A stretch of 64,000 bases of DNA from Arthrobacter ruber (GCF_002954225.1 NZ_PPTH01000016.1:62001-126000), one strand, 5' to 3'. Positions 23,419 through 32,222 are shown, numbered from the stretch's first letter. A program made the numbers and translations. Notes: generated by a model from the letters alone, not told the origin.

Positions 23419-24417
23419 ATGCCCACCGACGCTACAACCGAAGCGGCCCCCGACACCGTCACGGACGCGGGATCGGGCGGCCGTCGCGCCGCGCTCATCG
23501 TCAATCCCATCAAGGCCACCACCGTCGACGTCGAGAGCGCCGTCCGGCGCATCTCCGCCGAGGACGGCTGGGAGGAACCCCTCGTGATCGAGACCACCGC
23601 GGATGATCCCGGGCACGGCCAGGCGCGCGAGGCGCTCGCCGCCGGGGTGGACCTGGTGATCGCTGCCGGCGGGGACGGCACGGTCCGTTGCGTGGCCGAG
23701 GAGCTCGCGGGGAGCGGGACCATGATGGCCCTCGTCCCGCTGGGCACGGGCAACCTGCTGGCCCGCAACCTGGACATCGCCGTCGATGATCCCGACGCCG
23801 CCGTCGAGTCCGCGTTCCGCGGCACCGAGCGGACCATCGACGTCGTCCACGTCACCGTGGATCGCGCGCAGGACGCCCACGTGTTCCTGGTCATGGCGGG
23901 TATCGGCTACGACGCTGCGATCATGTCGGACACGCGCGACGACCTGAAGGACAAGGTGGGCTGGCTGGCCTACGTCGACGCCGGGATCAGGAACCTGCCC
24001 GGCAGGCCCTCGCGCACCACCATCTCCGTGAACGGGGGCAAGCCCTTCGAGCGCCGCCTGCGCAGCGTGATGGGCGGCAACTGCGGCAAGATCATGGGCG
24101 GCCTGGAGATCTTCCCGGGTGCCAGGATCGACGACGGCCTCATGGACCTCATGACGGTGGCGCCGAAGGGCAAGCTGGGGTGGCTGGCTGTCGCCGGCAA
24201 GCTGTTCACCCGCGGGAAGGGCAAGGACCCCTCGCTCGAGTACTTCCAGTGCAGGACGGCCGAGGTCACGCTGCGCGAACCGCTCGAGGTTCAGCTCGAC
24301 GGCGATCCGCTCGGCAAGGCGACGCACATGGCCTTCGAGGTCAAGCCGGATTCGCTCCGACTCAGGATGCCGCTCGGCTACAAGGATCCGGCCGTCGTGA
24401 GCGAGCCGCTCCCCTGA
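23419..24417 (+). CDS. diacylglycerol kinase-family lipid kinase
   Basis: 332 residues, ATG with GAAGGA upstream. The catalytic domain has the nucleotide loop AAGGDGTVRCVAEELAGS and PLGTGNLLARNLDI, followed by the C-terminal beta-sandwich (MGGNCGKIMGGLEIFPGARIDDGLMDLM). The family phosphorylates diacylglycerol or related lipids (DgkB, YegS, LCB5-type) at the membrane. It is transcribed away from the SGNH hydrolase, with about 80 bp shared between the starts. An in-frame ACC-rich stretch before the ATG (from 23395) is not needed. Confidence 0.9.
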   Translation: MPTDATTEAAPDTVTDAGSGGRRAALIVNPIKATTVDVESAVRRISAEDGWEEPLVIETTADDPGHGQAREALAAGVDLVIAAGGDGTVRCVAEELAGSGTMMALVPLGTGNLLARNLDIAVDDPDAAVESAFRGTERTIDVVHVTVDRAQDAHVFLVMAGIGYDAAIMSDTRDDLKDKVGWLAYVDAGIRNLPGRPSRTTISVNGGKPFERRLRSVMGGNCGKIMGGLEIFPGARIDDGLMDLMTVAPKGKLGWLAVAGKLFTRGKGKDPSLEYFQCRTAEVTLREPLEVQLDGDPLGKATHMAFEVKPDSLRLRMPLGYKDPAVVSEPLP

Positions 24418-24445
24418 GCCGCGTCGGCGCTCGTGACGCCCTCGT

Positions 24446-25399
24446 CTAGAGCCAGGGCTGCGGGTCGGCCTTCTCGTCGTCGACCAGGACCTCGAAGTGG
24501 AGGTGGCAGCCGGTGGAGTTGCCGGTGCTCCCCACGGCGCCGAGGAGCTGGCCGCGCTGCACCGTGGTGCCCGCCGGCACCTCGAGCACGCCCAGGTGGT
24601 TGTAGGTGGTCTTCAGTCCGTCGCCGTGGTCGATCACGATGCGCTGCCCTCCGCCGTGGGCGTGCCAGCCCGAGTCGACGACGGTCCCGGCGTCCGCCGC
24701 GTTCACCGGGGTACCGCAGGCGCTGGCGTAGTCGAGGCCCGTATGGAGCTCAGATCCGGAACCGCCCATGGGATCGACGCGGTACCCGAAGGTCGAGGCC
24801 AGCACGGGGTTCTCCACCGGTACTCTGAACGCCGTGCGTTCCTTCGCCGCCGGTGTGAGGGAGCCCGAGAGGGCCCGCGCGTCGGCGATGCTCGGCGCGA
24901 TGCCCTCGGTTGCAGGACCGGCGGTCTCCAGCCCGAAGTCCACCGTGACGTTCGCGGGCGCGGTGACGGCCTGTGCGACGCCGGTGGCAACTGTCACCTC
25001 GGCCCCGTCCGCTGGGGTGGACGTGGCCGACGGCGCGACGGCGCCCATCAGCAGGCCGGCCGAGGCGAGCACGATGCCCGCGGTGGCCGCGTTGTCCCGC
25101 AGGCGCACGAACGGCGTCGGACGGCCGGCTACCCGGTGGACGGCCGAGGGATGCGCCGCCGGTCGCCACCGCATCCGGGGCCGGGGCCGCACGGCGGCGG
25201 GGCGGGCACTGCGGCGCGACGGCAGGGCGGCGGCCGCCTCGGCGACGGCGCCCGATGTGGGCCGGGCGATGGTACGGTCCGTACGCGCGTGGTCCGTGCG
25301 GAGCGCGCGACGGCCCGGAGGAGGGGTCTGTGCAGAGCGGCGCGGGGCCGGAGGGGTATGCTGCGCGCGATCGTCGGACGCGCGGCGGCGCCCGGACAT
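24446..25399 (-). CDS. secreted M23 (LytM) peptidoglycan endopeptidase
   Basis: 317 residues from the ATG at 25399. A long Arg/Ala/Pro-rich cytoplasmic stretch precedes one helix (ATAGIVLASAGLLMGAVAPS), which is a signal anchor or a late signal peptide. After a linker comes a complete M23 domain: FGYRVDP, the HTGLD metal pair, GGQRIVIDHGDGLKTTYNHL and the HLHFE pair. It would cut peptide bridges in the cell wall. It is preceded by a 235-nt structured leader and a clear sigma-70 promoter. Actinobacterial wall hydrolases of this type are often under riboswitch control, so the leader is of interest. Confidence 0.9.
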   Translation of the reverse strand: MSGRRRASDDRAQHTPPAPRRSAQTPPPGRRALRTDHARTDRTIARPTSGAVAEAAAALPSRRSARPAAVRPRPRMRWRPAAHPSAVHRVAGRPTPFVRLRDNAATAGIVLASAGLLMGAVAPSATSTPADGAEVTVATGVAQAVTAPANVTVDFGLETAGPATEGIAPSIADARALSGSLTPAAKERTAFRVPVENPVLASTFGYRVDPMGGSGSELHTGLDYASACGTPVNAADAGTVVDSGWHAHGGGQRIVIDHGDGLKTTYNHLGVLEVPAGTTVQRGQLLGAVGSTGNSTGCHLHFEVLVDDEKADPQPWL

Positions 25400-25429
25400 G
25401 ACCGTCTGGGTCAACTGACTACCTCTTTC

Positions 25430-25664
25430 TCGACGCCTGCGTCGTCGGCCGTCGGACTCGAGCGGAAGTCGGCGAGCCCCGTCGGCGCAGCCGTGATCGC
25501 GGGAGGACCGCGGGATGGGCAGAGCGGATGGACCCTGCGAGGCACTACCGGCGAGGCAACTGGTGCCGCCGGAACCTGGCTCCTCCACCCCTGTCACTGG
25601 GTTGTTCTGGCGGTCCGCTGACAGGGTCAGGCGTGCGGACCTGGATCGGATGAACGAGCGTCGA
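25430..25664 (-). ncRNA. structured 5' leader of the M23 peptidase (candidate riboswitch)
   Basis: The predicted transcript begins at about 25666, and its first bases TCGACGC (25664-25658) pair with GCGTCGA (25436-25430) near the other end. A wobble pair extends this to a closing helix of 8 bp around about 220 nt. Inside, CCGGC/GCCGG with GGCA/TGCC (25548-25572) forms a strong hairpin. The ATG follows 30 nt after the closing helix. c-di-AMP (ydaO) aptamers regulate such genes in actinobacteria, but the diagnostic ydaO sequence blocks were not found, so the class is unassigned. Confidence 0.45.
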
Positions 25665-25672
25665 CCGCTCAA

Positions 25673-25701
25673 ACACTAGGCGACGGAATGCGGAGTTACA
25701 A
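25673..25701 (-). promoter_or_regulatory. sigma-70-type promoter of the M23 peptidase leader
   Basis: On the minus strand, TTGTAA (25701-25696), a 17-bp spacer and TAGTGT (25678-25673). The predicted start near 25666 falls just before the closing helix of the leader. Confidence 0.6.
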
Positions 25702-25799
25702 TTCCGTTATCCTGCCTGTGGATCAGATGTGCGACACTGCCTCCCGCTCCAGAAATCCTTCGGAATGCCCAGCGGGACCTGCGTCTCAGCCCGTCCGCG

Positions 25800-26852
25800 T
25801 CAGGACAGCTCGGCGCGCCCCTTGCGCCAGTAGCCCATGAAGGCGACCTGCTTTCGGTCCACGCCGACGTCACGGACGAGATAGCGGCGCAGCCCCCGCA
25901 CCACGGCCGCCTCGCCTGCGATCCACGCGTAGAAGGGCTGGGTTCCGGGCGGGCGTCCGGGATTGACGCCGGACTGCACGATCGCCGTCTCGAGCAGCTG
26001 CGGGGTCTCCCAGAGGATCGCCCGGTCGATGTCGACCTCCTCGGGCTCGCTCCCGCCGCTGGCAGCACCGCGACCGGAGAGCGAGACCCAGCCCGGCACG
26101 CGGATGGCGTTCCGGACGGCCGCTTCGAGCAGTTCCCCGTGGGGGCGCTGCCCGCGGGCGAGCCAGGTGATGGTGACCGCGGAGCGCGTCCTGATGGGCT
26201 GGACGTCCTGCCCGTCCGGCACCTCGAGGATCGCGTGGCCGCTCATGTCCGCGGGGAGCGCCTCGAGGATGGCGCTGATCGCCGGCACGGCCGTCTCGTC
26301 GCCGGCGAGGAGCACGTGCTGGGCGAGTCCGGGGCTCCACTCGATGCCGCCGTAGGCTCCCGCCGTCGTGCACTGCGCGGCGGAGGAGTTGGGGCCGATG
26401 ATGCACACGCGATCACCGGGCTGCGCTGCGGCGGCCCATTCGGAGGCAGGTCCGCCGCGGCCGTCGCCGTCGAGGTGCATCACGAAGTCCACGTCGATCT
26501 CCGGCTGCGGCCCGGTGCAGCGCGACTCGCGGACGGTGTAGGTGCGCATGGAACCGCGTTCCTCGGCGTCCATGCCGAGCCACAGCTGGTACCAGCTGGA
26601 CGCGGCGCTGCCGCGCATCATCCCGGCGATGTCCGGGCACGCGCGTCCCGCCGTCGGGATGACGATCTTGATCCGGAGGTCCAGGGTGTCCCCCGCGACG
26701 CCGAAGGCCTCAAGGCACGCACCGCCGAAGGTGATGCGGCGGAAGTTCGCCGTGAGGTCCTGCACGGCGGTCACGACGACGTCGAACGCGAGCACCATGG
26801 GCTCGGTGTCGGCGGCGGTCCGCCGCGCGCTTCGCTGGGTCACGTCGGTCAT
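25800..26852 (-). CDS. siderophore-interacting protein (flavin-dependent ferric-siderophore reductase)
   Basis: 350 residues. An N-terminal FAD-binding barrel (ANFRRITFGGACLEAFG, RTYTVRESRCTGPQPEIDVDFVMH, with the RxYTxR flavin motif) is followed by a SIP C-terminal domain (LLAGDETAVPAISAILEAL, PFYAWIAGEAAVVRGLRRYLV). Such proteins reduce the iron of imported ferric siderophores and release it in the cytoplasm. It is the last gene of the uptake operon; its ATG overlaps the ATPase stop by 4 nt. Control is expected from the iron box at 29934-29952. Confidence 0.93.
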   Translation of the reverse strand: MTDVTQRSARRTAADTEPMVLAFDVVVTAVQDLTANFRRITFGGACLEAFGVAGDTLDLRIKIVIPTAGRACPDIAGMMRGSAASSWYQLWLGMDAEERGSMRTYTVRESRCTGPQPEIDVDFVMHLDGDGRGGPASEWAAAAQPGDRVCIIGPNSSAAQCTTAGAYGGIEWSPGLAQHVLLAGDETAVPAISAILEALPADMSGHAILEVPDGQDVQPIRTRSAVTITWLARGQRPHGELLEAAVRNAIRVPGWVSLSGRGAASGGSEPEEVDIDRAILWETPQLLETAIVQSGVNPGRPPGTQPFYAWIAGEAAVVRGLRRYLVRDVGVDRKQVAFMGYWRKGRAELS

Positions 26853-27772
26853 GATGCCTCCATGCGTGCGGGAACGGTGTCCTGCGGATTGGGCCGGTAG
26901 CCCCGTGCCGCCTCGCGGACGGTCGGGGACGGGTCGGGCGGAACGGCTGCCGGGGCACCGTGGTGCCGGCCGACGGGGATCACCATCGGGGTGCGGGACA
27001 CCGGGTCCTCGATGACGCGGCAGTCGAGGCCGAAGACCCCGGAGACCGTCTCCTCGGTGACCACGGTGGACGGCGCGCCCTCTGCGACGATGCGGCCCTC
27101 GCGCATCGCGATCAGGTGGTCGGCGTAGCGCGCTGCGAGGTTCAGGTCATGCAGCACCATGACGACGGTGGTCCCGGAGCGCCGGTTGAGATCGGTGATG
27201 AGGTCCAGCACCTCGATCTGGTGCGTGACATCGAGGAAGGTGGTGGGTTCGTCCAGCAGCAGGATCCCGGTCTGCTGGGCGAGGGCCATGGCGATCCATA
27301 CGCGCTGGCGCTGCCCACCGCTGAGCTCGTCCACGGTGCGGTCCGCGAGGGCCAGCGTATCGGTGGCCTCCAGGGCGTCGGCCACGGCGCCGTCGTCCTC
27401 CGGCGTCCACTGACGGAACCAGCCCTGGTGCGGGTAACGGCCCCGGCCCACGAGATCGGCGACGCTGATGCCGTCGGGAGCGATCGGGGTCTGCGGGAGG
27501 AGTCCCAGCACGCGGGCCACTGCCTTCGTGGACTGCGTGGAGATGTCCGCGCCGTTGAGGACCACGGTGCCGGCGACGGGTCTGAGCAGACGTGCGAGCC
27601 CCCGCAGCAGCGTCGACTTGCCGCACGCATTGGCGCCGACGATCACCGTGACCTTGCCGGCGGGCAGCTGCACCGTGAGCCCGTCCACCACGGTGCGGTC
27701 GTCGTAGGCGAGGGTGAGCCCGGCGGCGGACAGCGTGTCCGGCGTCCTCGGGTCCATGGGCTGGACCATCAT
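26849..27772 (-). CDS. iron-siderophore ABC transporter ATP-binding protein (FepC/FecE family)
   Basis: 307 residues from the ATG at 27772, which overlaps the permease stop (TGATG) and has GGGAGG before it. Walker A GANACGKST (residues 46-54), signature LSGGQRQRVWIAMALAQ, Walker B ILLLDEPTTFLD and switch His VLHDLNLAARYAD are complete. The GxNACGKST variant is typical of the ferric-siderophore subfamily. About 45 extra C-terminal residues (APAAVPPDPSPTVREAARGY) extend past the usual end. It drives the two FecCD-type permeases upstream. Confidence 0.93.
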   Translation of the reverse strand: MMVQPMDPRTPDTLSAAGLTLAYDDRTVVDGLTVQLPAGKVTVIVGANACGKSTLLRGLARLLRPVAGTVVLNGADISTQSTKAVARVLGLLPQTPIAPDGISVADLVGRGRYPHQGWFRQWTPEDDGAVADALEATDTLALADRTVDELSGGQRQRVWIAMALAQQTGILLLDEPTTFLDVTHQIEVLDLITDLNRRSGTTVVMVLHDLNLAARYADHLIAMREGRIVAEGAPSTVVTEETVSGVFGLDCRVIEDPVSRTPMVIPVGRHHGAPAAVPPDPSPTVREAARGYRPNPQDTVPARMEAS

Positions 27773-28845
27773 CAGCCTCCCTGGCCTGACCGGTTGGCGG
27801 TGGCGAGGAGCCACAGCAGGAACGGGGCGCCGAGGGCACCGGTGACGACGCCGACGGGCAGTGAGATCCCGGGGACGAGGTTCGCGGCGGCGAAATCCGC
27901 GGCGAGCACGATGACGGCACCCACCAGGGCCGCCATGGCGAGGGACGGCCGGTTGCCGAGCAGCCGGCGGGCGATCGGCCCGGACAGGAACGCGACGGAG
28001 GCCACGGGCCCGGCGGCGGCGGTGGCGACGGCGGCGAGGGCGACGGCGGTGGACAGAAGTCCCAGCCGCGACGCCTCGACGCGGACACCGAGGCCGGCGG
28101 CGGCGTCATCGCCCAGCTCGAGGCCCTGCAGGCTGCGCGAGAGGACGGCCGCGGCCGGGAGCAGCACCACGAGCGCGAGCGCCAGGACCGTCGCACGATC
28201 CCAGCTGCTGGAATTGAGGGACCCGCCGAGCCACAAGACGGCCTCGCTCGCCGTCCGCAGGTCCGTGCGCGTGATGAGGAAGCTCACGAGGGCGTGCAGC
28301 ACCGCGGCGAAGCCGATCCCGACGAGGATGAGCCGGTAGCCCGCCACTCCCCCGCGCCGCGAGACGAGGTAGATCGCCGCGGCGACGGCCAGGGCTCCGG
28401 CGAGCGCCGAGAGGGACACCGCGGCACCCGCGGCCCCGAAGAGCACGATCGCCGTCACCGCGGACGCGCTCGCGCCGTAGCTGATGCCGATGATGTCCGG
28501 GCTCGCGAGCGGGTTGCGCAGCATCGTCTGGAACACCGAGCCCGCGATGCCGAAGGCGACCCCGATCAGCACGCCGATCACGGCCCGGGGCAGCTTGTTC
28601 TCCAGCACGATGAAACTGGCGCCGGGGATGTCGGCGCCGGCGAGGATGCGGAAGAAGTCGGGGACGGTGACGGTGTAGGAGCCGAGGAGGACGTTCACGG
28701 CGAACAGCACGACGACGACGGCTCCCGCCGCGGCCAGTCGCGTGCCAGTGCTCCGGCGGCGGCGTACCCGGACGGCGGCGAGAGCGGTCGCGGGACGAAC
28801 CGGCAGCCGCGGGGCGGGGCGTGCACCCGTCAACGACGCGCTCAC
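27772..28845 (-). CDS. iron-siderophore ABC permease (FecCD/FepG-like)
   Basis: 357 residues from the GTG at 28845, overlapping the preceding permease stop (GTGA). About nine to ten hydrophobic helices. Signature blocks: LPRAVIGVLIGVAFGIAGSVFQTMLRNPLASPDIIGIS, the ABC-coupling loop LRTASEAVLWLGGSLNSSSW, and AFLSGPIARRLLGNRPSLAM. Pairs with the adjacent paralogue to form the channel. A hydrophilic Arg-rich N-terminus of about 35 residues precedes helix 1. Confidence 0.92.
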   Translation of the reverse strand: MSASLTGARPAPRLPVRPATALAAVRVRRRRSTGTRLAAAGAVVVVLFAVNVLLGSYTVTVPDFFRILAGADIPGASFIVLENKLPRAVIGVLIGVAFGIAGSVFQTMLRNPLASPDIIGISYGASASAVTAIVLFGAAGAAVSLSALAGALAVAAAIYLVSRRGGVAGYRLILVGIGFAAVLHALVSFLITRTDLRTASEAVLWLGGSLNSSSWDRATVLALALVVLLPAAAVLSRSLQGLELGDDAAAGLGVRVEASRLGLLSTAVALAAVATAAAGPVASVAFLSGPIARRLLGNRPSLAMAALVGAVIVLAADFAAANLVPGISLPVGVVTGALGAPFLLWLLATANRSGQGG

Positions 28846-29903
28846 AGCTGCGCCATGGTGCGGCGCCGCACGAGCCAAATGAAGAAGGGGGCACCCACGA
28901 CGGCGGTCATGATGCCCACCTGCACCTCGCCGGGCGGCAGGACGACACGGCCGAGGATGTCCGCGCCGAGCAGCAGCACGGGTCCCAGGAGTGCGGAGAA
29001 CGGCAGGATCCAGCGGTAGTCGGCGCCGACGACCAGGCGCACCATGTGCGGGATGACGAGCCCCACGAACGCGATCGGCCCGGCTGCGGCCGTGGCGGCA
29101 CCACACAGGATCACGACGCCGAGCGCCGTGACGCCGCGGGCCAGCCCCACGTTCTGCCCGAGACCACGGGCCACGTCGTCGCCGAGCGCCAGGCTGTTGA
29201 GGACCTTGCCGGTGGCGAGCGTCAGCGCGAGGCCGACCACCAGGAACGGGGCGACGGTGCCGATGACGTCCCAGCCGCGCCCGGACAGCGTGCCGACCTG
29301 CCAGAACCGGAAGGCGTCGAGCGTCTCCTGGCTCGAGACCAGGACGGCGTTGGTGAGGCTCGCAAGGCCCGCCGCCAGGGCTGCGCCGGCGAGCGCGAGC
29401 TTGACCGGCGTCGCACCCTCCCGTCCGAGGCTGGCCACGGCGTAGACCACGACGGCTGCCGTACCGGCCCCGGCGAACGCGCACCAGATGTAGCCGGAGG
29501 CGCCGGTCAGGCCGAAGAGGTGGATACCGACGACGACGGCGAGGGACGCACCGGCATTGATGCCGAGGATGCCGGGGTCGGCCAGCGGATTGCGGGCCAC
29601 ACCCTGCAGGGCGGCCCCGGCGCAGGCCAGCGCCGCGCCGACGAGCAGTCCGATCACGGTCCGCGGGACACGGGAGAGCACCACGGCGTGGTCGCCGTTC
29701 GACGGGTCGAAGGCGGTGACGGCGTCGAGCATGGTGCCGACGCCGACGGATCGGGCGCCGATGGTGAGGGACGCGAGGCAGAACGCGAGGAGGACCATCG
29801 CTGTGAGGACGAGCTTGGCGAGGGTGCGCGGCGTCGAGGAGCGGCGGCGGGGGCGATCGGGGGCGGCGGGACCAGGGCGCAGGGCGGAGGCCTGGACTGC
29901 CAT
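28842..29903 (-). CDS. iron-siderophore ABC permease (FecCD/FepD-like)
   Basis: 353 residues, ATG 29903, first gene of the operon. FecCD family: RVPRTVIGLLVGAALACAGAALQGVARNPLADPGILGIN, then FWQVGTLSGRGWDVI and FVGLVIPHMVRLVVGADYRWILPF. The order permease-permease-ATPase-reductase is complete except for the binding protein, which is not in this operon; a matching lipoprotein lies at 41388-42440. The DtxR-type box 31-49 nt upstream implies repression by iron. Confidence 0.93.
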   Translation of the reverse strand: MAVQASALRPGPAAPDRPRRRSSTPRTLAKLVLTAMVLLAFCLASLTIGARSVGVGTMLDAVTAFDPSNGDHAVVLSRVPRTVIGLLVGAALACAGAALQGVARNPLADPGILGINAGASLAVVVGIHLFGLTGASGYIWCAFAGAGTAAVVVYAVASLGREGATPVKLALAGAALAAGLASLTNAVLVSSQETLDAFRFWQVGTLSGRGWDVIGTVAPFLVVGLALTLATGKVLNSLALGDDVARGLGQNVGLARGVTALGVVILCGAATAAAGPIAFVGLVIPHMVRLVVGADYRWILPFSALLGPVLLLGADILGRVVLPPGEVQVGIMTAVVGAPFFIWLVRRRTMAQL

Positions 29904-29933
29904 GGTGCCTCCCTCAGACGGACGATCGGTCTG

Positions 29934-29952
29934 AAGTAAGGCTAGCCTACGT
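29934..29952. promoter_or_regulatory. DtxR/IdeR iron box of the siderophore uptake operon
   Basis: AAGTAAGGCTAGCCTACGT, with perfect core AGGCTAGCCT, matches the DtxR/IdeR operator pattern (TTAGGnTAGnCTAACCTAA). The core plus six flanking bases on the left is identical to the box at 42497-42515. It lies 31 nt upstream of the first permease start, where iron-loaded repressor would block transcription. Confidence 0.85.
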
Positions 29953-29993
29953 TCCGAGCCATTAAGAAACGACTTTGTTCCCTAATGCGGGGT

Positions 29994-30034
29994 CCGGGAG
30001 GGGCCGGGTGGGAGTGCCCGCCGGGCCCCTCCGG
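29994..30034 (-). terminator. terminator of the glutathionyl-hydroquinone reductase-like gene
   Basis: GGAGGGGCC (29997-30005) pairs with GGCCCCTCC (30024-30032), with further G/C pairing inside, directly after the stop of the gene at 30040. It also separates this gene from the iron box region. Confidence 0.6.
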
Positions 30035-30039
30035 AGCGC

Positions 30040-31050
30040 CTATGCGGCGGCCGGTGGCGTGCCCTCGCCGAAGGGCCGCCCACCGAGCGCCTCCCGTCCG
30101 TGCGCCGTGGTCCACCCTGCGAGGTCCGGACCCTTGGGCACGATCCTGGTGGGGTTGATGTCCTCGTGCACGATGTAGTAGTGCTGCTTGATCTGCTCGA
30201 AGTCGACGGTGTCCCCGAAGCCCGGCGTCTGGAACAGGTCCCGTGCGTAGCCCCACAGGGCAGGCATCTCGACGAGCTTGTTCCGGTTGCACTTGAAGTG
30301 GCCGTGGTACACGGGGTCGAAGCGGACGAGCGTGGTGAACAGGCGGACGTCGGCCTCCGTGATGGTGTCGCCCACGAGGAATCGCCGGGAGGTCAGTCGC
30401 TCCTCGAGCCAGTCGAGCGCCGTGAACAGGCGGTCGTAGGCGGCGTCGTAGGCCTCCTGGGAACCTGCGAATCCGCACCGGTACACGCCGTTGTTGACTT
30501 CCGTGAAGACCCGCCGGTTCACGGTGTCGATCTCCTCCCGGAGCGCCTCGGGGTACAGGTCGGGAGCGCCCTCGCGGTGGAAGTCCTTCCACTCGCCGGA
30601 GAAGTCCAGGGTGATCTGCGGGAAGTTGTTGGTCACCACGGCGCCCGTGGTGGTGTCCACGACGGCCGGCACGGTGATGCCGCGCGAGTAGTCGGGGTCC
30701 CGCTTGAAGAAGGCCTCCTGCAGGCGCTCGATGCCGAGCACCGGATCCCTGCCGTCCGGGTCGAGGTCGAAGGTCCAGGACCGGCTGTGGTGCGTGGGGC
30801 CGGGGGTGCCGAGGGAGATGGCGTCCTCGAGGCCGAGCAGTCGGCGCACGATGATGGTCCGGTTGGCCCAGGGACAGGCCCGGGCCGCGATGAGCCGGTA
30901 GCGTCCCGCCTCCACGGGGTAGCCGTCGGCGCCGTCACGCGTGATCCGCGTCTCGATGTACTGGGTGTCCCGCGTGAACTCCGCGCCGCCGGTCACGTAG
31001 GACCCCTTGGTGCTGTGCTCGGACGTCTCGGCCTGCTCGGTGTCGGTCAT
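30040..31050 (-). CDS. glutathionyl-hydroquinone reductase family protein (GST Xi/ECM4-like)
   Basis: 336 residues. The thioredoxin-fold active site is CPWANRTIIVRRL (Cys59), followed by GLEDAISLG; the C-terminal helical domain holds YRCGFAGSQEAYDAAYDRLF, LVGDTITEADVRLFTTLVRFDPVYHGHFKCN and HEDINPTRIVPKGP. These are the hallmarks of the Xi-class GST/YqjG family, which removes a thiol from S-conjugated hydroquinones. Actinobacteria generally use mycothiol, not glutathione, so the real thiol partner may be mycothiol. Two hairpins bracket the gene, so it is probably monocistronic. Confidence 0.9.
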   Translation of the reverse strand: MTDTEQAETSEHSTKGSYVTGGAEFTRDTQYIETRITRDGADGYPVEAGRYRLIAARACPWANRTIIVRRLLGLEDAISLGTPGPTHHSRSWTFDLDPDGRDPVLGIERLQEAFFKRDPDYSRGITVPAVVDTTTGAVVTNNFPQITLDFSGEWKDFHREGAPDLYPEALREEIDTVNRRVFTEVNNGVYRCGFAGSQEAYDAAYDRLFTALDWLEERLTSRRFLVGDTITEADVRLFTTLVRFDPVYHGHFKCNRNKLVEMPALWGYARDLFQTPGFGDTVDFEQIKQHYYIVHEDINPTRIVPKGPDLAGWTTAHGREALGGRPFGEGTPPAAA

Positions 31051-31076
31051 GGTGCCAGTCTAGGGCGGCGGACGTG

Positions 31077-31113
31077 CAGGAGGCCCGGCCGAAGAACACG
31101 GCCGGGCCTCCTG
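31077..31113 (-). terminator. terminator of the BrkB-family gene
   Basis: Perfect 14-bp stem CAGGAGGCCCGGCC / GGCCGGGCCTCCTG with a 9-nt loop, 18 nt past the stop of the gene at 31131. Confidence 0.85.
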
Positions 31114-31130
31114 GCGGACGGGTGCAGGGG

Positions 31131-32222
31131 TTACCGCTGCGCGGACTCCCGCCCGTACTTCTCGCGGAGCTCCCGCCCTTCGCGGACGAGCTTGAGGTGC
31201 TTCTCGGCCTTCTTCTCGGCGGCCTTGCTGTCGCGCGGGGGCAGCTGGATGGTCTCCTCCGCCTCGATCCCGCCCTGCAGCTGGCGTCCACGCTCCATCT
31301 CGGCGTCGAACTCGACGCCGAACAGCAGCGAGATGTTCGCGAGCCAGATCCACAGGAGCAGGATGATGACGCCGGCGATGGCGCCGTAGGTCTTGTCGTA
31401 GCTGCCGAAGTTGGCCACGTACAGGGAGAACGCCGCCGTGGTGATCGCGAGGACGATGAGGGCGATGAAGCCGCCCAGGCTCATCCAACGGAACTTGGGC
31501 TGCTTGACGTTCGGCGCCCCGTAGTACAGCACGGCGATCATGAGGACCGCGAAGGCGACCAGGACCGGCCACTTGGCGATGTTCCAGATGGTCACGGCGG
31601 TGCTGCCCAGGCCGATGGTGTTGCCGACGGCCTCGGCCACGGGGCCGGAGAGCACGAGCATCAGACCCATCGCCACGATGAGGACGAGGACGATGACGGT
31701 GATGAGCAGCATCTGGGGGCGCAGCTTGATGAAGCCGCGGCCCTCCTCCACCTCGTACACGCGGTTCATGGCGCGGGAGAACGCGTTGACGTAGCCCGAG
31801 GCGGACCAGATGGCACCGAGGAGGCCGATGACGAAGGTCAGCCCGGCCGCCTGGTTCGAGGCGAGCCCCTCGATCGTGGGCCTGATGGTGTCGAGCGTGT
31901 CCGGCGGGGCGAACTGGCCGACGATCTCCAGCACCTGGTTGGTGGTGTTCTGGGCCTGCCCGAAGAGTCCGAGGAGGGACAGCAGCGCGAGGATGCCGGG
32001 GAAGATCGCGAGGACCGCGTAGTAGGTCAGCGCCGCCGCGAGATCGGTGCACTGGTCCTTGCCGAACTCGTTGGCGGAGCGCTTGAGGACGTACTTCCAG
32101 GCCGGCTTCTTGACGTCCTTCGGATCGTCCGGCTTGCGTGGATCATTGGGATCGGGTGCGTTCTGGGCCTTCTTGGCCGTGTCACTGCGCGGCTCGCCCT
32201 GTACCCTGCTGTTGCTGCTCAC
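31131..32222 (-). CDS. YihY/BrkB-family inner-membrane protein
   Basis: 363 residues from the GTG at 32222, which has GGGAGG 5 nt upstream; an ATG 27 nt earlier (32249) is possible but less well placed. A polar, Pro/Asp/Lys-rich N-terminus of about 45 residues precedes six helices. The family signature is present: DLAAALTYYAVLAIFPGILALLSLLG, SASGYVNAFSRAMNRVYEVEEGR, YYGAPNVKQPKFRWMSLGG and LLLWIWLANISLLFGVEFDAEME. The long cytoplasmic tail is charged. The exact role is unknown; older ribonuclease BN labels for this family are wrong. Confidence 0.9.
   Translation of the reverse strand: MSSNSRVQGEPRSDTAKKAQNAPDPNDPRKPDDPKDVKKPAWKYVLKRSANEFGKDQCTDLAAALTYYAVLAIFPGILALLSLLGLFGQAQNTTNQVLEIVGQFAPPDTLDTIRPTIEGLASNQAAGLTFVIGLLGAIWSASGYVNAFSRAMNRVYEVEEGRGFIKLRPQMLLITVIVLVLIVAMGLMLVLSGPVAEAVGNTIGLGSTAVTIWNIAKWPVLVAFAVLMIAVLYYGAPNVKQPKFRWMSLGGFIALIVLAITTAAFSLYVANFGSYDKTYGAIAGVIILLLWIWLANISLLFGVEFDAEMERGRQLQGGIEAEETIQLPPRDSKAAEKKAEKHLKLVREGRELREKYGRESAQR

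Noticed and set aside
25430-25664. Firm call of a ydaO (c-di-AMP) riboswitch
   Set aside because: Context fits, but the conserved aptamer blocks were not found by eye, so only a structured leader is reported.
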